DNA from: Novacetimonas cocois
GTDB lineage: Bacteria; Pseudomonadota; Alphaproteobacteria; Acetobacterales; Acetobacteraceae
NCBI RefSeq assembly: GCF_003311635.1
Contig: NZ_QEXL01000001.1
Coordinates: 110,852 to 174,851, forward strand
Direction of reading: 5' to 3'
DNA: 64,000 nucleotides
Position 1 is the stretch's first letter, and every line of letters starts with the position of its first letter. A program made the position numbers and the translations under genes. The notes under the pieces were generated by a model that saw only the letters and a list, made by a program, of their open reading frames with translations, did not search any database and had not been told where the DNA came from. This document shows positions 36,222 to 45,146 of the stretch, piece after piece.

Positions 36222-39013
36222 TCCCCCAGGCGTTTCAGCAGGGCCGGGACATGGACCTGGTCGGCCTTGTAATTCCCGGTCAAGGCATACAGCACGGCAT
36301 TGACGCCAAAGCGATAGGCCAGCGTACGCTGTTCGGCGCCATCGGGCATGGTGGCATAAGGGGTGTTGCCACTGTCATCCACCGCCCATGCGTGGGCCCA
36401 GTCATTGCTGCCGATGATGACGGGGCTGACGCCGTCATTGGTACTGTCGCCTTCCTGCGCGATCCACACGGGCATGCCGTCATACCGCCCCGGAAAGTCA
36501 TGCAGCAGGTAGAATGTATGCGTCAGGACGTGATGATCGTCCAGCTTCGTCAGCGGGGGAATATCCAGCCCCGCCGTCATGCGCCGCAGCGCCGCCGCCG
36601 TGCCGGGGGCGGAGCCGGTAAAGGCGTCGTCCTTTTCATCGCGCGGCGCGGTGGCCGGGTCCTGTCCCTGCGTGTCGATCATCAGGATGCCGCCGTGGCG
36701 CATATAGGCGTTCAGCGCCGCCGTGCGCGCGGGCGTCGTGGTGGCGTCCGCCGTCACCGGCCAGTAGATCATGGGGTAATAGGACAGGTCGTCGCGTTCG
36801 GGCACCAGCGCGTCGGGATGGCCCAGCACGGCGGAGGTCCGGGCGTTGACGTAATCCGACAGGCCCTGCAGCCCCTCGCGTGAGACGGTGTCGATATCGT
36901 CATGACCGGTGACGATATAACCCAGCCGCGTCTCCAGCGCCGCGCCGGGAACATGTGCGTTCCTTTGCGTTGCGGCATCCGTGGCAGGCATGTCGGCGGC
37001 CCGCCCCTGCATGGGCAGCACGAGGGAGGATGCGGCGCCCAGCACCAGCGCCAGCGCCGGACCCGACACGCGCACCCGCCGCGAACGCAGCATGATCGCG
37101 ATGATGCCGTCCGCCAGGATCAGCACGAGCGCCAGCACCGCGAGGATCGGGCCGAGTGCGATATCGGGCATCTGCCCACGCAGGTCCATCGCCGTGCCGA
37201 TGGGGGACTGCGGGGCCATCGGGCCAGCCTCGTCCCCCACGTTGAGCGCCCGGCGGGAGGCGCGAGGCCCGTACAGGCCGGGCGGATGGATGGCGGAAAC
37301 CGCGACGTGCCCGAACGCATCCGCGCGGAGTGCCTGCGCCCCGGCCGGCGGCGGCCCTTCCACCCCCGCGCCGTCAAGCGTCAGGTAAGGCGACAGCAGG
37401 CTCTGGTCCGCGGGGGTTTCGATCCCGACCGCCCGTTCGCCCAGCCGTTGCAGCATGCTGACGAACAGGCCCGACAGCGGCAGGTTGGACCAGTCCGCCG
37501 TGCTGGTGACATGGAACAGCACGACCTGTCCCGCCCCCAGCGCCGCATGCGTGACAAGCGGCGTCCCGTCCGTCAGGCGCGCCCATGTATGGGTGTCGAG
37601 GTCCGTGGCGGGACGCGCCAGCACCTGCCGCGATACGGTCACGTCGGAGGGAACCGGCAGGTCGTGGAAAGGCGACTGCGCGCCAAAGGGGGCAAGATGT
37701 TCCGGCTTGCTCCATGACATCGCGCCGCCCAGCACGCGTTCGGCATCCATCAGCCGCACCGGCAGCAGCGCATCGGCCTGCGCCCCCTGCGGGCCGGGCG
37801 AGGCGTCGATCCCCCCGCCCGAGGCGGACTGCACCAGCAGCGGACCGGCAAAGCGGATCAGCATCCCGCCGCCACGCACCCAGTTTTCCACCTTGCGCCG
37901 CGCGTCGGGACTGCCCAGCGTCCCGTCCGGGGCGATCAGGATGGACAGGGGACGCGACAGCAGGCTGTCGAGCGATCCCTCACGCAGTTCGGCGGTCGGG
38001 GCCAGCGCGCGGCGCAGGTAAAACAGGTTGCCCATCAGCGGCGTATCCGACGAACTGCCCGCGATCAGGCCGACCGGCCGCCTGCGGTCATTTTCATCAA
38101 GCAGCCTGATGCTGGCGGGGCCGGTGATCGCGTCGATGTCGACATGGTCCAGCTGGTTGCGCAGCTCGGCTGGCAGGTCCATGCGGATGCTGGCCTGCGC
38201 CGCGCCGGATGGCACCGTGACATGCAGCAGCTGCAGGGTGCTGTTGTCGATGGTCTGGGCCCGCACGTTCATTTCACGCACGTGTGGCCGGGGCACCGTG
38301 CGGATCCGCAGGCCCAGCACGGTGCCATCGCCCCGGTCCGGCGCCAGCGTCACGATATCCGAATCCGGCAGTCGCAGGTCGCGCACCGTGCCGACGTCGC
38401 GCAATGCGGTGGCAAAGGCGTCATCGTCGCGCGTCGCCATGCCGTCCGCCAGATACAGCACGGGACCGTGCCATCCCTGTCGCGTCATGTCGCGCAGCGC
38501 CTGCGCCGCCGCCGCCCGATCCACCCCCCAAGGCTGTGGTTCGGAGGGGTCGAGCATGGTGCGCAGCACGGCGGGGCTCTGCACGGGGCCGACGCGCACC
38601 GGTTCGTCCCCCGTCGGCGGGGCGGTCAGCAGCAGGCGCACCGAATGGCCGTTGCGTTCAAGGCGTTCGAGGATGCTGTCCACCGCCCGCAGGCGCTGCG
38701 TCCATCCGGGGGCCGCGGCCCAGCCATTGTCGATCACCAGCAGCGGGTCGGCGGAGGTCGCGATCCCCCCGCGATCGCGGGTGATGAATGGCTGCGCGCA
38801 GGCCCCGATAAGCAGCGCCACAGCAAGGCAGCGCAGCAGCAGCAGCCACAGCGGCGCGCGCGCGACATCGTCGTTGCGCGCCCCAAGGCCCAGCAGCAGG
38901 GTGACGGGGGGAAAGGACTGTTCGCGCGGGCGGGGCGGCAGCGCGCGCAGCAGCAGCCATACCACCGGCAGCGCAAGAAGCGCCCACAGCACCCATGGTG
39001 TGGTCAGGATCAT
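36218..39013 (-). CDS. BatA/DUF4159 membrane protein
   Basis: A 931-aa protein with the aerotolerance BatA N-terminus (LTTPWVLWALLALPVVWLLL, then APLWLLLLRCLAVALLIGA). A long extracytoplasmic part with a degenerate VWA region follows. A helix pair near residues 645-690 (ALVLILADGIIAIML) leads to a DUF4159 domain at about 700-930 with YYPMIYWPVT, MRHGGILMIDTQG and LTHTFYLLHDFPGRYDG. Its start overlaps the DUF58 gene by 4 bases. The family links to MoxR-dependent assembly, but no activity is known. Confidence 0.82.
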   Translation of the reverse strand: MILTTPWVLWALLALPVVWLLLRALPPRPREQSFPPVTLLLGLGARNDDVARAPLWLLLLRCLAVALLIGACAQPFITRDRGGIATSADPLLVIDNGWAAAPGWTQRLRAVDSILERLERNGHSVRLLLTAPPTGDEPVRVGPVQSPAVLRTMLDPSEPQPWGVDRAAAAQALRDMTRQGWHGPVLYLADGMATRDDDAFATALRDVGTVRDLRLPDSDIVTLAPDRGDGTVLGLRIRTVPRPHVREMNVRAQTIDNSTLQLLHVTVPSGAAQASIRMDLPAELRNQLDHVDIDAITGPASIRLLDENDRRRPVGLIAGSSSDTPLMGNLFYLRRALAPTAELREGSLDSLLSRPLSILIAPDGTLGSPDARRKVENWVRGGGMLIRFAGPLLVQSASGGGIDASPGPQGAQADALLPVRLMDAERVLGGAMSWSKPEHLAPFGAQSPFHDLPVPSDVTVSRQVLARPATDLDTHTWARLTDGTPLVTHAALGAGQVVLFHVTSTADWSNLPLSGLFVSMLQRLGERAVGIETPADQSLLSPYLTLDGAGVEGPPPAGAQALRADAFGHVAVSAIHPPGLYGPRASRRALNVGDEAGPMAPQSPIGTAMDLRGQMPDIALGPILAVLALVLILADGIIAIMLRSRRVRVSGPALALVLGAASSLVLPMQGRAADMPATDAATQRNAHVPGAALETRLGYIVTGHDDIDTVSREGLQGLSDYVNARTSAVLGHPDALVPERDDLSYYPMIYWPVTADATTTPARTAALNAYMRHGGILMIDTQGQDPATAPRDEKDDAFTGSAPGTAAALRRMTAGLDIPPLTKLDDHHVLTHTFYLLHDFPGRYDGMPVWIAQEGDSTNDGVSPVIIGSNDWAHAWAVDDSGNTPYATMPDGAEQRTLAYRFGVNAVLYALTGNYKADQVHVPALLKRLGE

Positions 39014-40038
39014 GGCTGCGTGCCTCCGCCCGCCGGGTGCGCGCCCGCCGCCAACTGGTCATGCAGCGCCAGCAGGGCGCGTTCGGGTGGCAGGTCGGTA
39101 GTATGGGCGATCATGTCGTTGCCACCGGCGCGGCACAGGTCGGACAGCTGCTGCTGGTGCCGCGCGAAGGCCGCGCGATAGGCCGCCCGCAGGTCCGCCC
39201 CCGCCGACAGGGTGATGGACTCTTCGTGTTCCAGCCCGCTGAAGCGCGTGCGCCCGGCATAGGGCAGGTCGCGTTCCGCCGGGTCCATGACCTCGATCAG
39301 GCTGGTGCGGACCTGTCGGGCGAGTGCCGCGCGCAGCAGGGCGGAAAATGCGTCCGGCGCGTACAGCCCGTCCCCCAGCAGGACAAGGCGCGCGTTACGG
39401 ACAAGATGGGCGGTCGTCGGCAGGGTGGAAGGGGGGGAGGGATGGCGCATGGCATCAATCAGGATCGTGGCCATGCGTTCCAGCGCCCCCTGGCCCGAAA
39501 TGCCGGTGGCCGTCATGCCGTCCGCGCCCAGCACCCGTACGCGTTCGCCCTGCCGCAGCACGATCGCCGCCGTCGCGAGCGCAAGCAGCAGCGCGCGTTC
39601 CGCCTTGGTCGGCAGCGCCTCTGACGATCGCCAGAGCATCGAGGGGCTGTTATCGCACCATATGAAGATTGTCTGGGATGACTGCGCCTCGTTCTCGCGG
39701 ACATAGGGACGGTCGCTGCGTGCGGACTGCCGCCAGTCGATGCGTGTCGCGGCCTCGCCCGGCTGGGCGGGACGGTACTGCCAGAAATTTTCCCCCGTCC
39801 CGGCGCGGCGGCGGGCATGGCCGCCCTGCTGGACCGTCAGCGCGATCCTTTGCGCCGCGATGATCAGGGCGGGTATCCGCGCCGCCAGCGCACGGGCCAG
39901 CGCGGGGCCTTCGTGCGGGCGCATCGCGCCGGACATCGCGCCAGACATGGCGGCGACCGGCCGTTTCGCGCCCGCGGAAACATCCGCGCGGGAAAACAGG
40001 CGCCTGACAAAGGTGGGCACGGACATGCGATCGGCCAC
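39010..40038 (-). CDS. DUF58 protein of the MoxR operon
   Basis: DUF58 proteins always sit beside MoxR ATPases and have a VWA-like C-terminal part. The 342-aa protein has the hallmark NFWQYRPAQPGEAATRIDWR and the MIDAS-like CDNSPSMLWRS. No membrane segments are obvious. It starts at GTG 40038 or ATG 40026, 7 or 19 bases after the moxR stop. It is likely a cytoplasmic or membrane-peripheral client or adaptor; the exact role is unknown. Confidence 0.88.
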   Translation of the reverse strand: MADRMSVPTFVRRLFSRADVSAGAKRPVAAMSGAMSGAMRPHEGPALARALAARIPALIIAAQRIALTVQQGGHARRRAGTGENFWQYRPAQPGEAATRIDWRQSARSDRPYVRENEAQSSQTIFIWCDNSPSMLWRSSEALPTKAERALLLALATAAIVLRQGERVRVLGADGMTATGISGQGALERMATILIDAMRHPSPPSTLPTTAHLVRNARLVLLGDGLYAPDAFSALLRAALARQVRTSLIEVMDPAERDLPYAGRTRFSGLEHEESITLSAGADLRAAYRAAFARHQQQLSDLCRAGGNDMIAHTTDLPPERALLALHDQLAAGAHPAGGGTQP

Positions 40039-40045
40039 GCCGGCG

Positions 40046-41086
40046 TCAGCCCAGATGGCCCAGCAGCCCGTCGATCAACTGCTCCAGCTTCTGGTTTTCC
40101 GCCCGCGCGGTAAAGGTCAGGGCCATGCGATGCGCCAGCACCGGCTGCGCCAGCGCCGCGACATCATCCAGCGTGGGCGACAGACGTCCGTCGAGCAGCG
40201 CGCGCGCGCGCGTCGCCAGCATCAGCGCCTGCGCCGCGCGCGGGCCGGGACCCCATGCCACGGACTGCCGGATCGCATCGCTGCTGGTGGTCTCTGGCCG
40301 TGCCTCGCGCACAAGGTGGACAATGGCGTCCAGCACCTTTTCGCCTGTCGGCAGCGCGCGCACCAGATGCTGGGCCGCGATGACGTCATCGGCGCTCATG
40401 ACGGGCTGCGTCGTCGCCTGCGTGGTGCCGGTCGTCGCCAGCAGCATCGCGCGTTCGGCCTGAAGGTCCGGGAAATCCAGCAGGATCTGCATCATGAAAC
40501 GGTCAAGCTGCGCCTCCGGCAGGGGGTAGGTGCCTTCCTGTTCGATGGGGTTCTGCGTCGCCAGCACGTGAAAGGGGCGCGGCAGGGCGTGATCGGTGCC
40601 CGCGATGGCGACATGGCGTTCCTGCATCGCCTGCAGCAGCGCGGACTGCGTGCGCGGGCTGGCGCGGTTGATTTCATCGGCCATCAGCAGCTGGCAGAAC
40701 ACCGGCCCCGCGACAAAGCGGAAGCTGCGCCGTCCCTGCGCGTCCTCATCCAGGATTTCGCTGCCTAGGATGTCCGATGGCATCAGGTCGGGCGTGAACT
40801 GCACCCGTCGCGCATCGAGTCCCATGACACGGCCGATGGTCGTGACCAGCAGCGTCTTGCCAAGGCCGGGCGCGCCCACCAGCAGGGCGTGCCCCCCGGC
40901 GAGGATGGAGGTCAGCGCAAGGTCGATCACGCGATTCTGTCCCAGTATGACCTTGCCGATTTCGGCGCGGACTGCGTGCAGCCGCGCACTGGTGGCATCG
41001 GCGGCCTGCGCGGCATCGGGGGGGGAGGAAATCGTCATGCTCGCAGGCTCCGCGCGGGAAGGGGAAAAGGCATCGGAGGTCATCAT
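40046..41086 (-). CDS. MoxR-family AAA+ ATPase
   Basis: MoxR ATPases are AAA+ chaperones that act with VWA proteins. In 346 aa are Walker A GAPGLGKTLLV (about residue 70), Walker B LLMADEINRASPRTQSALL, sensor 1 FHVLATQNPIEQEG and sensor 2 region VAWGPGPRAAQALM. The second start, ATG 41038, has GGAG about 9 bases upstream and may be the real one; the first starts, ATG 41086 and 41083, are too close to AAGGA. It is the first gene of a four-gene operon and is divergent from DUF1285. Confidence 0.93.
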   Translation of the reverse strand: MMTSDAFSPSRAEPASMTISSPPDAAQAADATSARLHAVRAEIGKVILGQNRVIDLALTSILAGGHALLVGAPGLGKTLLVTTIGRVMGLDARRVQFTPDLMPSDILGSEILDEDAQGRRSFRFVAGPVFCQLLMADEINRASPRTQSALLQAMQERHVAIAGTDHALPRPFHVLATQNPIEQEGTYPLPEAQLDRFMMQILLDFPDLQAERAMLLATTGTTQATTQPVMSADDVIAAQHLVRALPTGEKVLDAIVHLVREARPETTSSDAIRQSVAWGPGPRAAQALMLATRARALLDGRLSPTLDDVAALAQPVLAHRMALTFTARAENQKLEQLIDGLLGHLG

Positions 41087-41160
41087 TCCTTCAGTCTGAC
41101 ACGTCCGGGGGTTTCATCAAGCCGGGGTAGCTCCCTATATCAGGTGGAGCAGGTTTCATA

Positions 41161-41883
41161 ATGTTCGGGTTAACGCACTTGACGGACGATTTCGAGACGA
41201 GAGTCACATTCGGTAGCATGCGCCCCGCGTCCGGGCGGCTGGGGCACGATGCCGCCGCGCTGTCGCCTTCGCAAGGGCGGCCGGGCGATGACGCGGCGGG
41301 ATGTGGCGCATTGCCGTTCCTGATCCGGCGGGACGGGACGTGGCTGTATCGCGGTTCACCCATCACGCGCAAACCCATGGTCTGCCTGTTCGCCTCCACG
41401 CTGCGGCGTGATGCAACAGGCGTGTTCCGCCTTCAGACGCCGGTGGAATCCGGAACGATCGAGGTGGAGGACGCGCCCTTCGTTGCCGTGGGGCTGCAAT
41501 GGTGCGGGTGTGGCCGCGATCAGGTGCTGTCCTTTCGCACCAACGTGGACCAGATGATCTGCGCCGGACCGGACCACCCGATTCGCACCGACTGGAACCG
41601 TCCCTGTGACGAGGGCGGGTCGGGCGCCGTGCCGTATTTGCAGGTAAGGCCCGGCGATGGCGACCTGCCGATCGAGGCCAGGCTGTCGCGGCCTGTCTAT
41701 TATGAACTTGCGGCGCTAGCGGTGCCGGGGCACTGCGGTGGTGTGCCGTGCCTGGGGGTCTGGAGCCGGCACGTCTTCTTCCCGCTTGGCCGCCTGTCCT
41801 CATGCGCGGATGCCCCCTGCGCGGATGGGCAGGGCGGGGACTGCGGGGACGGGGATTGCGCGGGGGACGACGCGCCGGCATGA
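41161..41883 (+). CDS. DUF1285 protein with Cys-rich tail
   Basis: The core at about residues 55-145 is DUF1285 (LIRRDGTWLYRGSPITRKPM, then FRLQTPVESGTIEVEDAPF and FRTNVDQMICAGPDHP), a family of unknown function found beside MoxR operons in alphaproteobacteria. The 240-aa protein has an N-terminal extension of about 50 residues and a C-terminal tail with six cysteines (GHCGGVPC, SSCADAPC, GGDCGDGDC). It overlaps cca by 4 bases (ATGA), so it is translated with it. Confidence 0.85.
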   Translation: MFGLTHLTDDFETRVTFGSMRPASGRLGHDAAALSPSQGRPGDDAAGCGALPFLIRRDGTWLYRGSPITRKPMVCLFASTLRRDATGVFRLQTPVESGTIEVEDAPFVAVGLQWCGCGRDQVLSFRTNVDQMICAGPDHPIRTDWNRPCDEGGSGAVPYLQVRPGDGDLPIEARLSRPVYYELAALAVPGHCGGVPCLGVWSRHVFFPLGRLSSCADAPCADGQGGDCGDGDCAGDDAPA

Positions 41884-43124
41884 CGCGCGCCGCATCACCG
41901 CCGCCATCCGCCGCCATGCCCGTCGCGGATCCGCTGGGGCGCCTGTTCCGCGCGCAGCCCGATACGGCGGTGACGCTGGCGCGGATATGGGACGTGCTGC
42001 CTGACGCGCGCCTTGTCGGGGGGGCGGTGCGTGACCTTCTGTGCGGGCGGGCGGTGGCCGACATGGACCTTGCCACCGCTGTCGCCCCCGAAGATGTCAT
42101 GGCGCGCCTGCGGGCGGCGGGGATCAAGGTGGTGCCGACCGGCCTTTCGCACGGCACGGTGACGGCGGTGATCGACGGGCGTCCGCATGAAATCACCACC
42201 CTGCGCCGGGACGAACGCACCGACGGCCGCCATGCCGAGGTCGCATGGACCAGCGACTGGCGCGAGGACGCGGCCCGGCGCGATTTCACGATCAACGCCA
42301 TGTCGTGCGATCGCGCGGGGCATGTGCATGACCCGTTTGGTGGCCGCGCGGACCTTGCCGCCCATCGCGTGCGCTTCGTGGGGGACGCGCGCGCGCGCAT
42401 TGCCGAGGACGCGCTGCGCATCCTGCGCTTTTTCCGTTTTGACGCCCGTTACGGGGGCGAGGCCCCGGATGCGGAGGCCATGCAGGCGGCGACAGCACTG
42501 GCGCCGATGGTCGAACGCCTGTCGGTGGAGCGGATATGGTCGGAACTGCGCCGCATCCTGACCGGCCCGCGCGTGGAAAGGGCGCTGGCGCTGATGGAGG
42601 CAGCCGACGTGCTGACGCGCATCCTGCCCGAAGGGTACGACCTGTCGCGGCTGTCCGCGCTGCTGGCGTGCGGCGCGCCGGCGCAGGCGCTGCTGCGGTG
42701 TGCGGCCCTAGTGCGATGCGATGCGCGGGTGGTGGCCGATCGCCTGCGCCTGTCGCGTGCGGATGCGCGTTTCCTGTGTGCGGCGCGTGAGGGGGATGCC
42801 CCCCATCCGGGCATGCCATCGGCGGAAATCGCGCGCCTGCTGGCCATCGACCCTGCCGATATCCTGATCGCGCGCAGTTGGCTCCGCCAGGCGGCGGAGG
42901 CGGGACGGCCCGATGCCCGGTGGGATTCGCTGCGGCACGAGATTGCGCGGCGCCCGCGTCCTGTTTTCCCGCTTGCGGGGCGCGACGTGGTGGCGGCGGG
43001 CTGTCCGGCGGGGCCGCGCGTGGGGGAAATGCTCGGCCGCGTGCGGGCGTGGTGGATGGCGGGGGGCTGTGTTGCCGATCATGCCGCATGCCTTGCGTAT
43101 CTGCGCGGCGTGCTGAAGGATTGA
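41880..43124 (+). CDS. cca: CCA tRNA nucleotidyltransferase
   Basis: Adds or repairs the 3' CCA of tRNAs. The 414-aa protein has the polymerase head with GGAVRDLLCGRAVADMDL (GG, RRD region and DxD metal ligands), RRDERTDGRHAEV and ARRDFTINAMSCD, then the helical neck and body (LRILRFFRFDARYGGE). The ATG at 41880 is inside the DUF1285 stop; the long upstream frame is not conserved. No HD phosphohydrolase domain is seen. A pairing of DUF1285 and cca is known in this class of bacteria. Confidence 0.95.
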   Translation: MTRAASPPPSAAMPVADPLGRLFRAQPDTAVTLARIWDVLPDARLVGGAVRDLLCGRAVADMDLATAVAPEDVMARLRAAGIKVVPTGLSHGTVTAVIDGRPHEITTLRRDERTDGRHAEVAWTSDWREDAARRDFTINAMSCDRAGHVHDPFGGRADLAAHRVRFVGDARARIAEDALRILRFFRFDARYGGEAPDAEAMQAATALAPMVERLSVERIWSELRRILTGPRVERALALMEAADVLTRILPEGYDLSRLSALLACGAPAQALLRCAALVRCDARVVADRLRLSRADARFLCAAREGDAPHPGMPSAEIARLLAIDPADILIARSWLRQAAEAGRPDARWDSLRHEIARRPRPVFPLAGRDVVAAGCPAGPRVGEMLGRVRAWWMAGGCVADHAACLAYLRGVLKD

Positions 43125-43202
43125 GGCGCGGGCGGTTTCGCCTGTCGCATGGATCATGGGCCGGGTTTTGCATTTTGACCGGGCGGGAGTTTATAGGGCC
43201 GT

Positions 43203-44999
43203 ATGAACGTTGTTCCAGCGACGCGGCCCGATGCCGCCGGAAAAGTGCAGCCCGATCCGCATGACCCGGCATCGACGGGGCTGCTGGCGCGTCGCCTGTG
43301 GCGCGAGGAGCTGAGCCACCACCGCCTGCGCATCGTGGGCGTCGTGGTCCTGACGGCGCTGATGGCGGTCTTCAGCGCGCTGTATCCGCTGGTGATCCAG
43401 CGCGCGCTGGACATGTTCGCCGCCCAGGACCCGCGCATCCTGTACCAGGTTCCCGTCCTGGTGGTTGTCATCACCACCGCCAAGGCCGTGTCGCAATACT
43501 GGCAGAGCGTCGCGGTGCAGGGGCTGGTCCTGTCGGTCATCCGCGACCTGCAGGGACGGATGTTTTCCCATCTGGTCAATGCCGACGTCTCCCGCATCGA
43601 GGAGGAGGCGCCGGCCCAGCTTGCCGCGCGTTTCACCACCGATGCCGTTTCCATCCGCGAGGCACTGATCCGCGCCACCAACGCGCTGGGCGACGCGGTG
43701 ACGGTCATCGGGCTGATCGTGTCCATGTTCTACATGGACTGGGAACTCAGCCTGATTGCCGCCGTGCTGTATCCCGTCGCGGCGATGCCGGTGCGGCGTC
43801 TGGGCAAGCGTCTGCGCAGGGAATCGGGCGGCATGCATGAACAGGTCGGCGCCACCGCCGCCCTGCTGACCGAAAGCTTTGCCCAGTCGCGGACGATCCG
43901 CGTCTATGGGCTGGAACAGGTGGAGGAACAGCGCGCCAATCATGTTCTCGACCTGCTGCATGCCGGCCTGCTGCGCATCGCGCGGGGACGGGCGCGCGTT
44001 GACCCGATGCTGGAGGTTCTGGGTGGAATCGCGGTCGCGGCGGTGCTGGGTTTCGCCGGGTGGCGGGCCACGCAGGGGGGGGCGACGCTGGGCGATTTTT
44101 CGGGGTTTGTCGCGGCCCTCCTGCTGGCGGCGCGGCCCCTGCGGGCGCTCGGGACGCTCAATGTCGCGCTGCAGGAAGGCATGGGCGGCCTGCAGCGGGT
44201 CTTTCAGATCATCGACGAACCCGCCGCCGTGCGACAGTCGCCGCAGGCGCGGCCTTTGCCCGCCGGGCGTGGCGACCTGCGGTTCAATGACGTGTCGTTC
44301 ATTTATCCCGACGGGCGCATGGGGCTGTCGGGGCTGGATTTCATCGCGCGCCCCGGCACGACCGTGGCGCTGGTCGGGGCGTCGGGAGCGGGCAAATCCA
44401 CCGCCCTGTCGCTGGTGCCCCGGCTGCATGACGTCTCGGGCGGCAGCATCGTGCTGGATGGGGAGGACCTGCGGAACCTGATCCTTGCCGACCTGCGCGA
44501 CGCCATCGCCTATGTCAGCCAGGATTCGCTGCTGTTTGACCTGTCGGTGGGGGAAAACATCCGCATGGGCAACCGCAACGCCAGCCTGTCGGATGTCCGC
44601 GCGGCGGCGCGCGCGGCGGCGGCGGACGATTTCATCATGGCCCTGCCCGAAGGGTACGACACCGTGGTGGGACCGGGGGGGCAGAGGCTGTCCGGCGGGC
44701 AGCGCCAGCGTGTCGCCCTTGCGCGCGCGCTGCTGCGCAACCCGCGGATCCTTCTGCTGGACGAGGCGACAAGTGCCCTCGACAGCGACAGCGAGGCCAC
44801 GGTCCAGCAGGCGCTGACCCATCTGCGACAGGGGCGGACGACCATCATCGTGGCCCATCGCCTGTCCACCATCCGTTCGGCCGACCTGGTGGTTGTCATG
44901 GCCGAAGGGCGGGCGGTGGAGCATGGAACCCATGATGCCCTGATGCAGCAGGATGGCGTTTATGCCCGCATGGTCCGCACCCAGGCATTCGGGCTTTAG
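43203..44999 (+). CDS. ABC exporter, MsbA/lipid A flippase-like
   Basis: A 598-aa half-transporter with an N-terminal six-helix membrane domain (residues about 40-340) fused to an ATPase. The ATPase has Walker A VGASGAGKSTALSLVP (about residue 395), signature LSGGQRQRVALARALL, Walker B ILLLDEATSALDSDSE and H loop IIVAHRLSTIRSAD. Homodimeric lipid or drug export is expected, but MsbA identity is not shown: no lipid A gene is near. It follows cca by 78 bases. Confidence 0.85.
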   Translation: MNVVPATRPDAAGKVQPDPHDPASTGLLARRLWREELSHHRLRIVGVVVLTALMAVFSALYPLVIQRALDMFAAQDPRILYQVPVLVVVITTAKAVSQYWQSVAVQGLVLSVIRDLQGRMFSHLVNADVSRIEEEAPAQLAARFTTDAVSIREALIRATNALGDAVTVIGLIVSMFYMDWELSLIAAVLYPVAAMPVRRLGKRLRRESGGMHEQVGATAALLTESFAQSRTIRVYGLEQVEEQRANHVLDLLHAGLLRIARGRARVDPMLEVLGGIAVAAVLGFAGWRATQGGATLGDFSGFVAALLLAARPLRALGTLNVALQEGMGGLQRVFQIIDEPAAVRQSPQARPLPAGRGDLRFNDVSFIYPDGRMGLSGLDFIARPGTTVALVGASGAGKSTALSLVPRLHDVSGGSIVLDGEDLRNLILADLRDAIAYVSQDSLLFDLSVGENIRMGNRNASLSDVRAAARAAAADDFIMALPEGYDTVVGPGGQRLSGGQRQRVALARALLRNPRILLLDEATSALDSDSEATVQQALTHLRQGRTTIIVAHRLSTIRSADLVVVMAEGRAVEHGTHDALMQQDGVYARMVRTQAFGL

Positions 45000-45067
45000 T
45001 GCGTTGGTTTTCATTACGGTCGAATAAGGTGCGTGCGATGGTTGAAGTCGCATCGCGTTCGTGTCAT

Positions 45068-45094
45068 GCATTGACCGACCCGTTCGGTCAATGC
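45068..45094. promoter_or_regulatory. Palindromic operator before the EmrAB-type pump
   Basis: Perfect 11-bp arms GCATTGACCGA (45068-45078) and TCGGTCAATGC (45084-45094) around CCCGT. The symmetry and length are typical of a TetR- or MarR-type repressor dimer site. It lies 53 bases before the adaptor gene start (45147). No regulator gene is adjacent, so the repressor must act in trans. Confidence 0.75.
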
Positions 45095-45146
45095 GGGCGC
45101 GTGGCGCGTCTCCGGGATACGAATCGTACGATAATGAGGGAACCAC

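Noticed and set aside
43160..43202. Promoter TTGACC/TATAGG before the ABC exporter
   Set aside because: The boxes are only about 11 bases apart, too short for a sigma-70 promoter.
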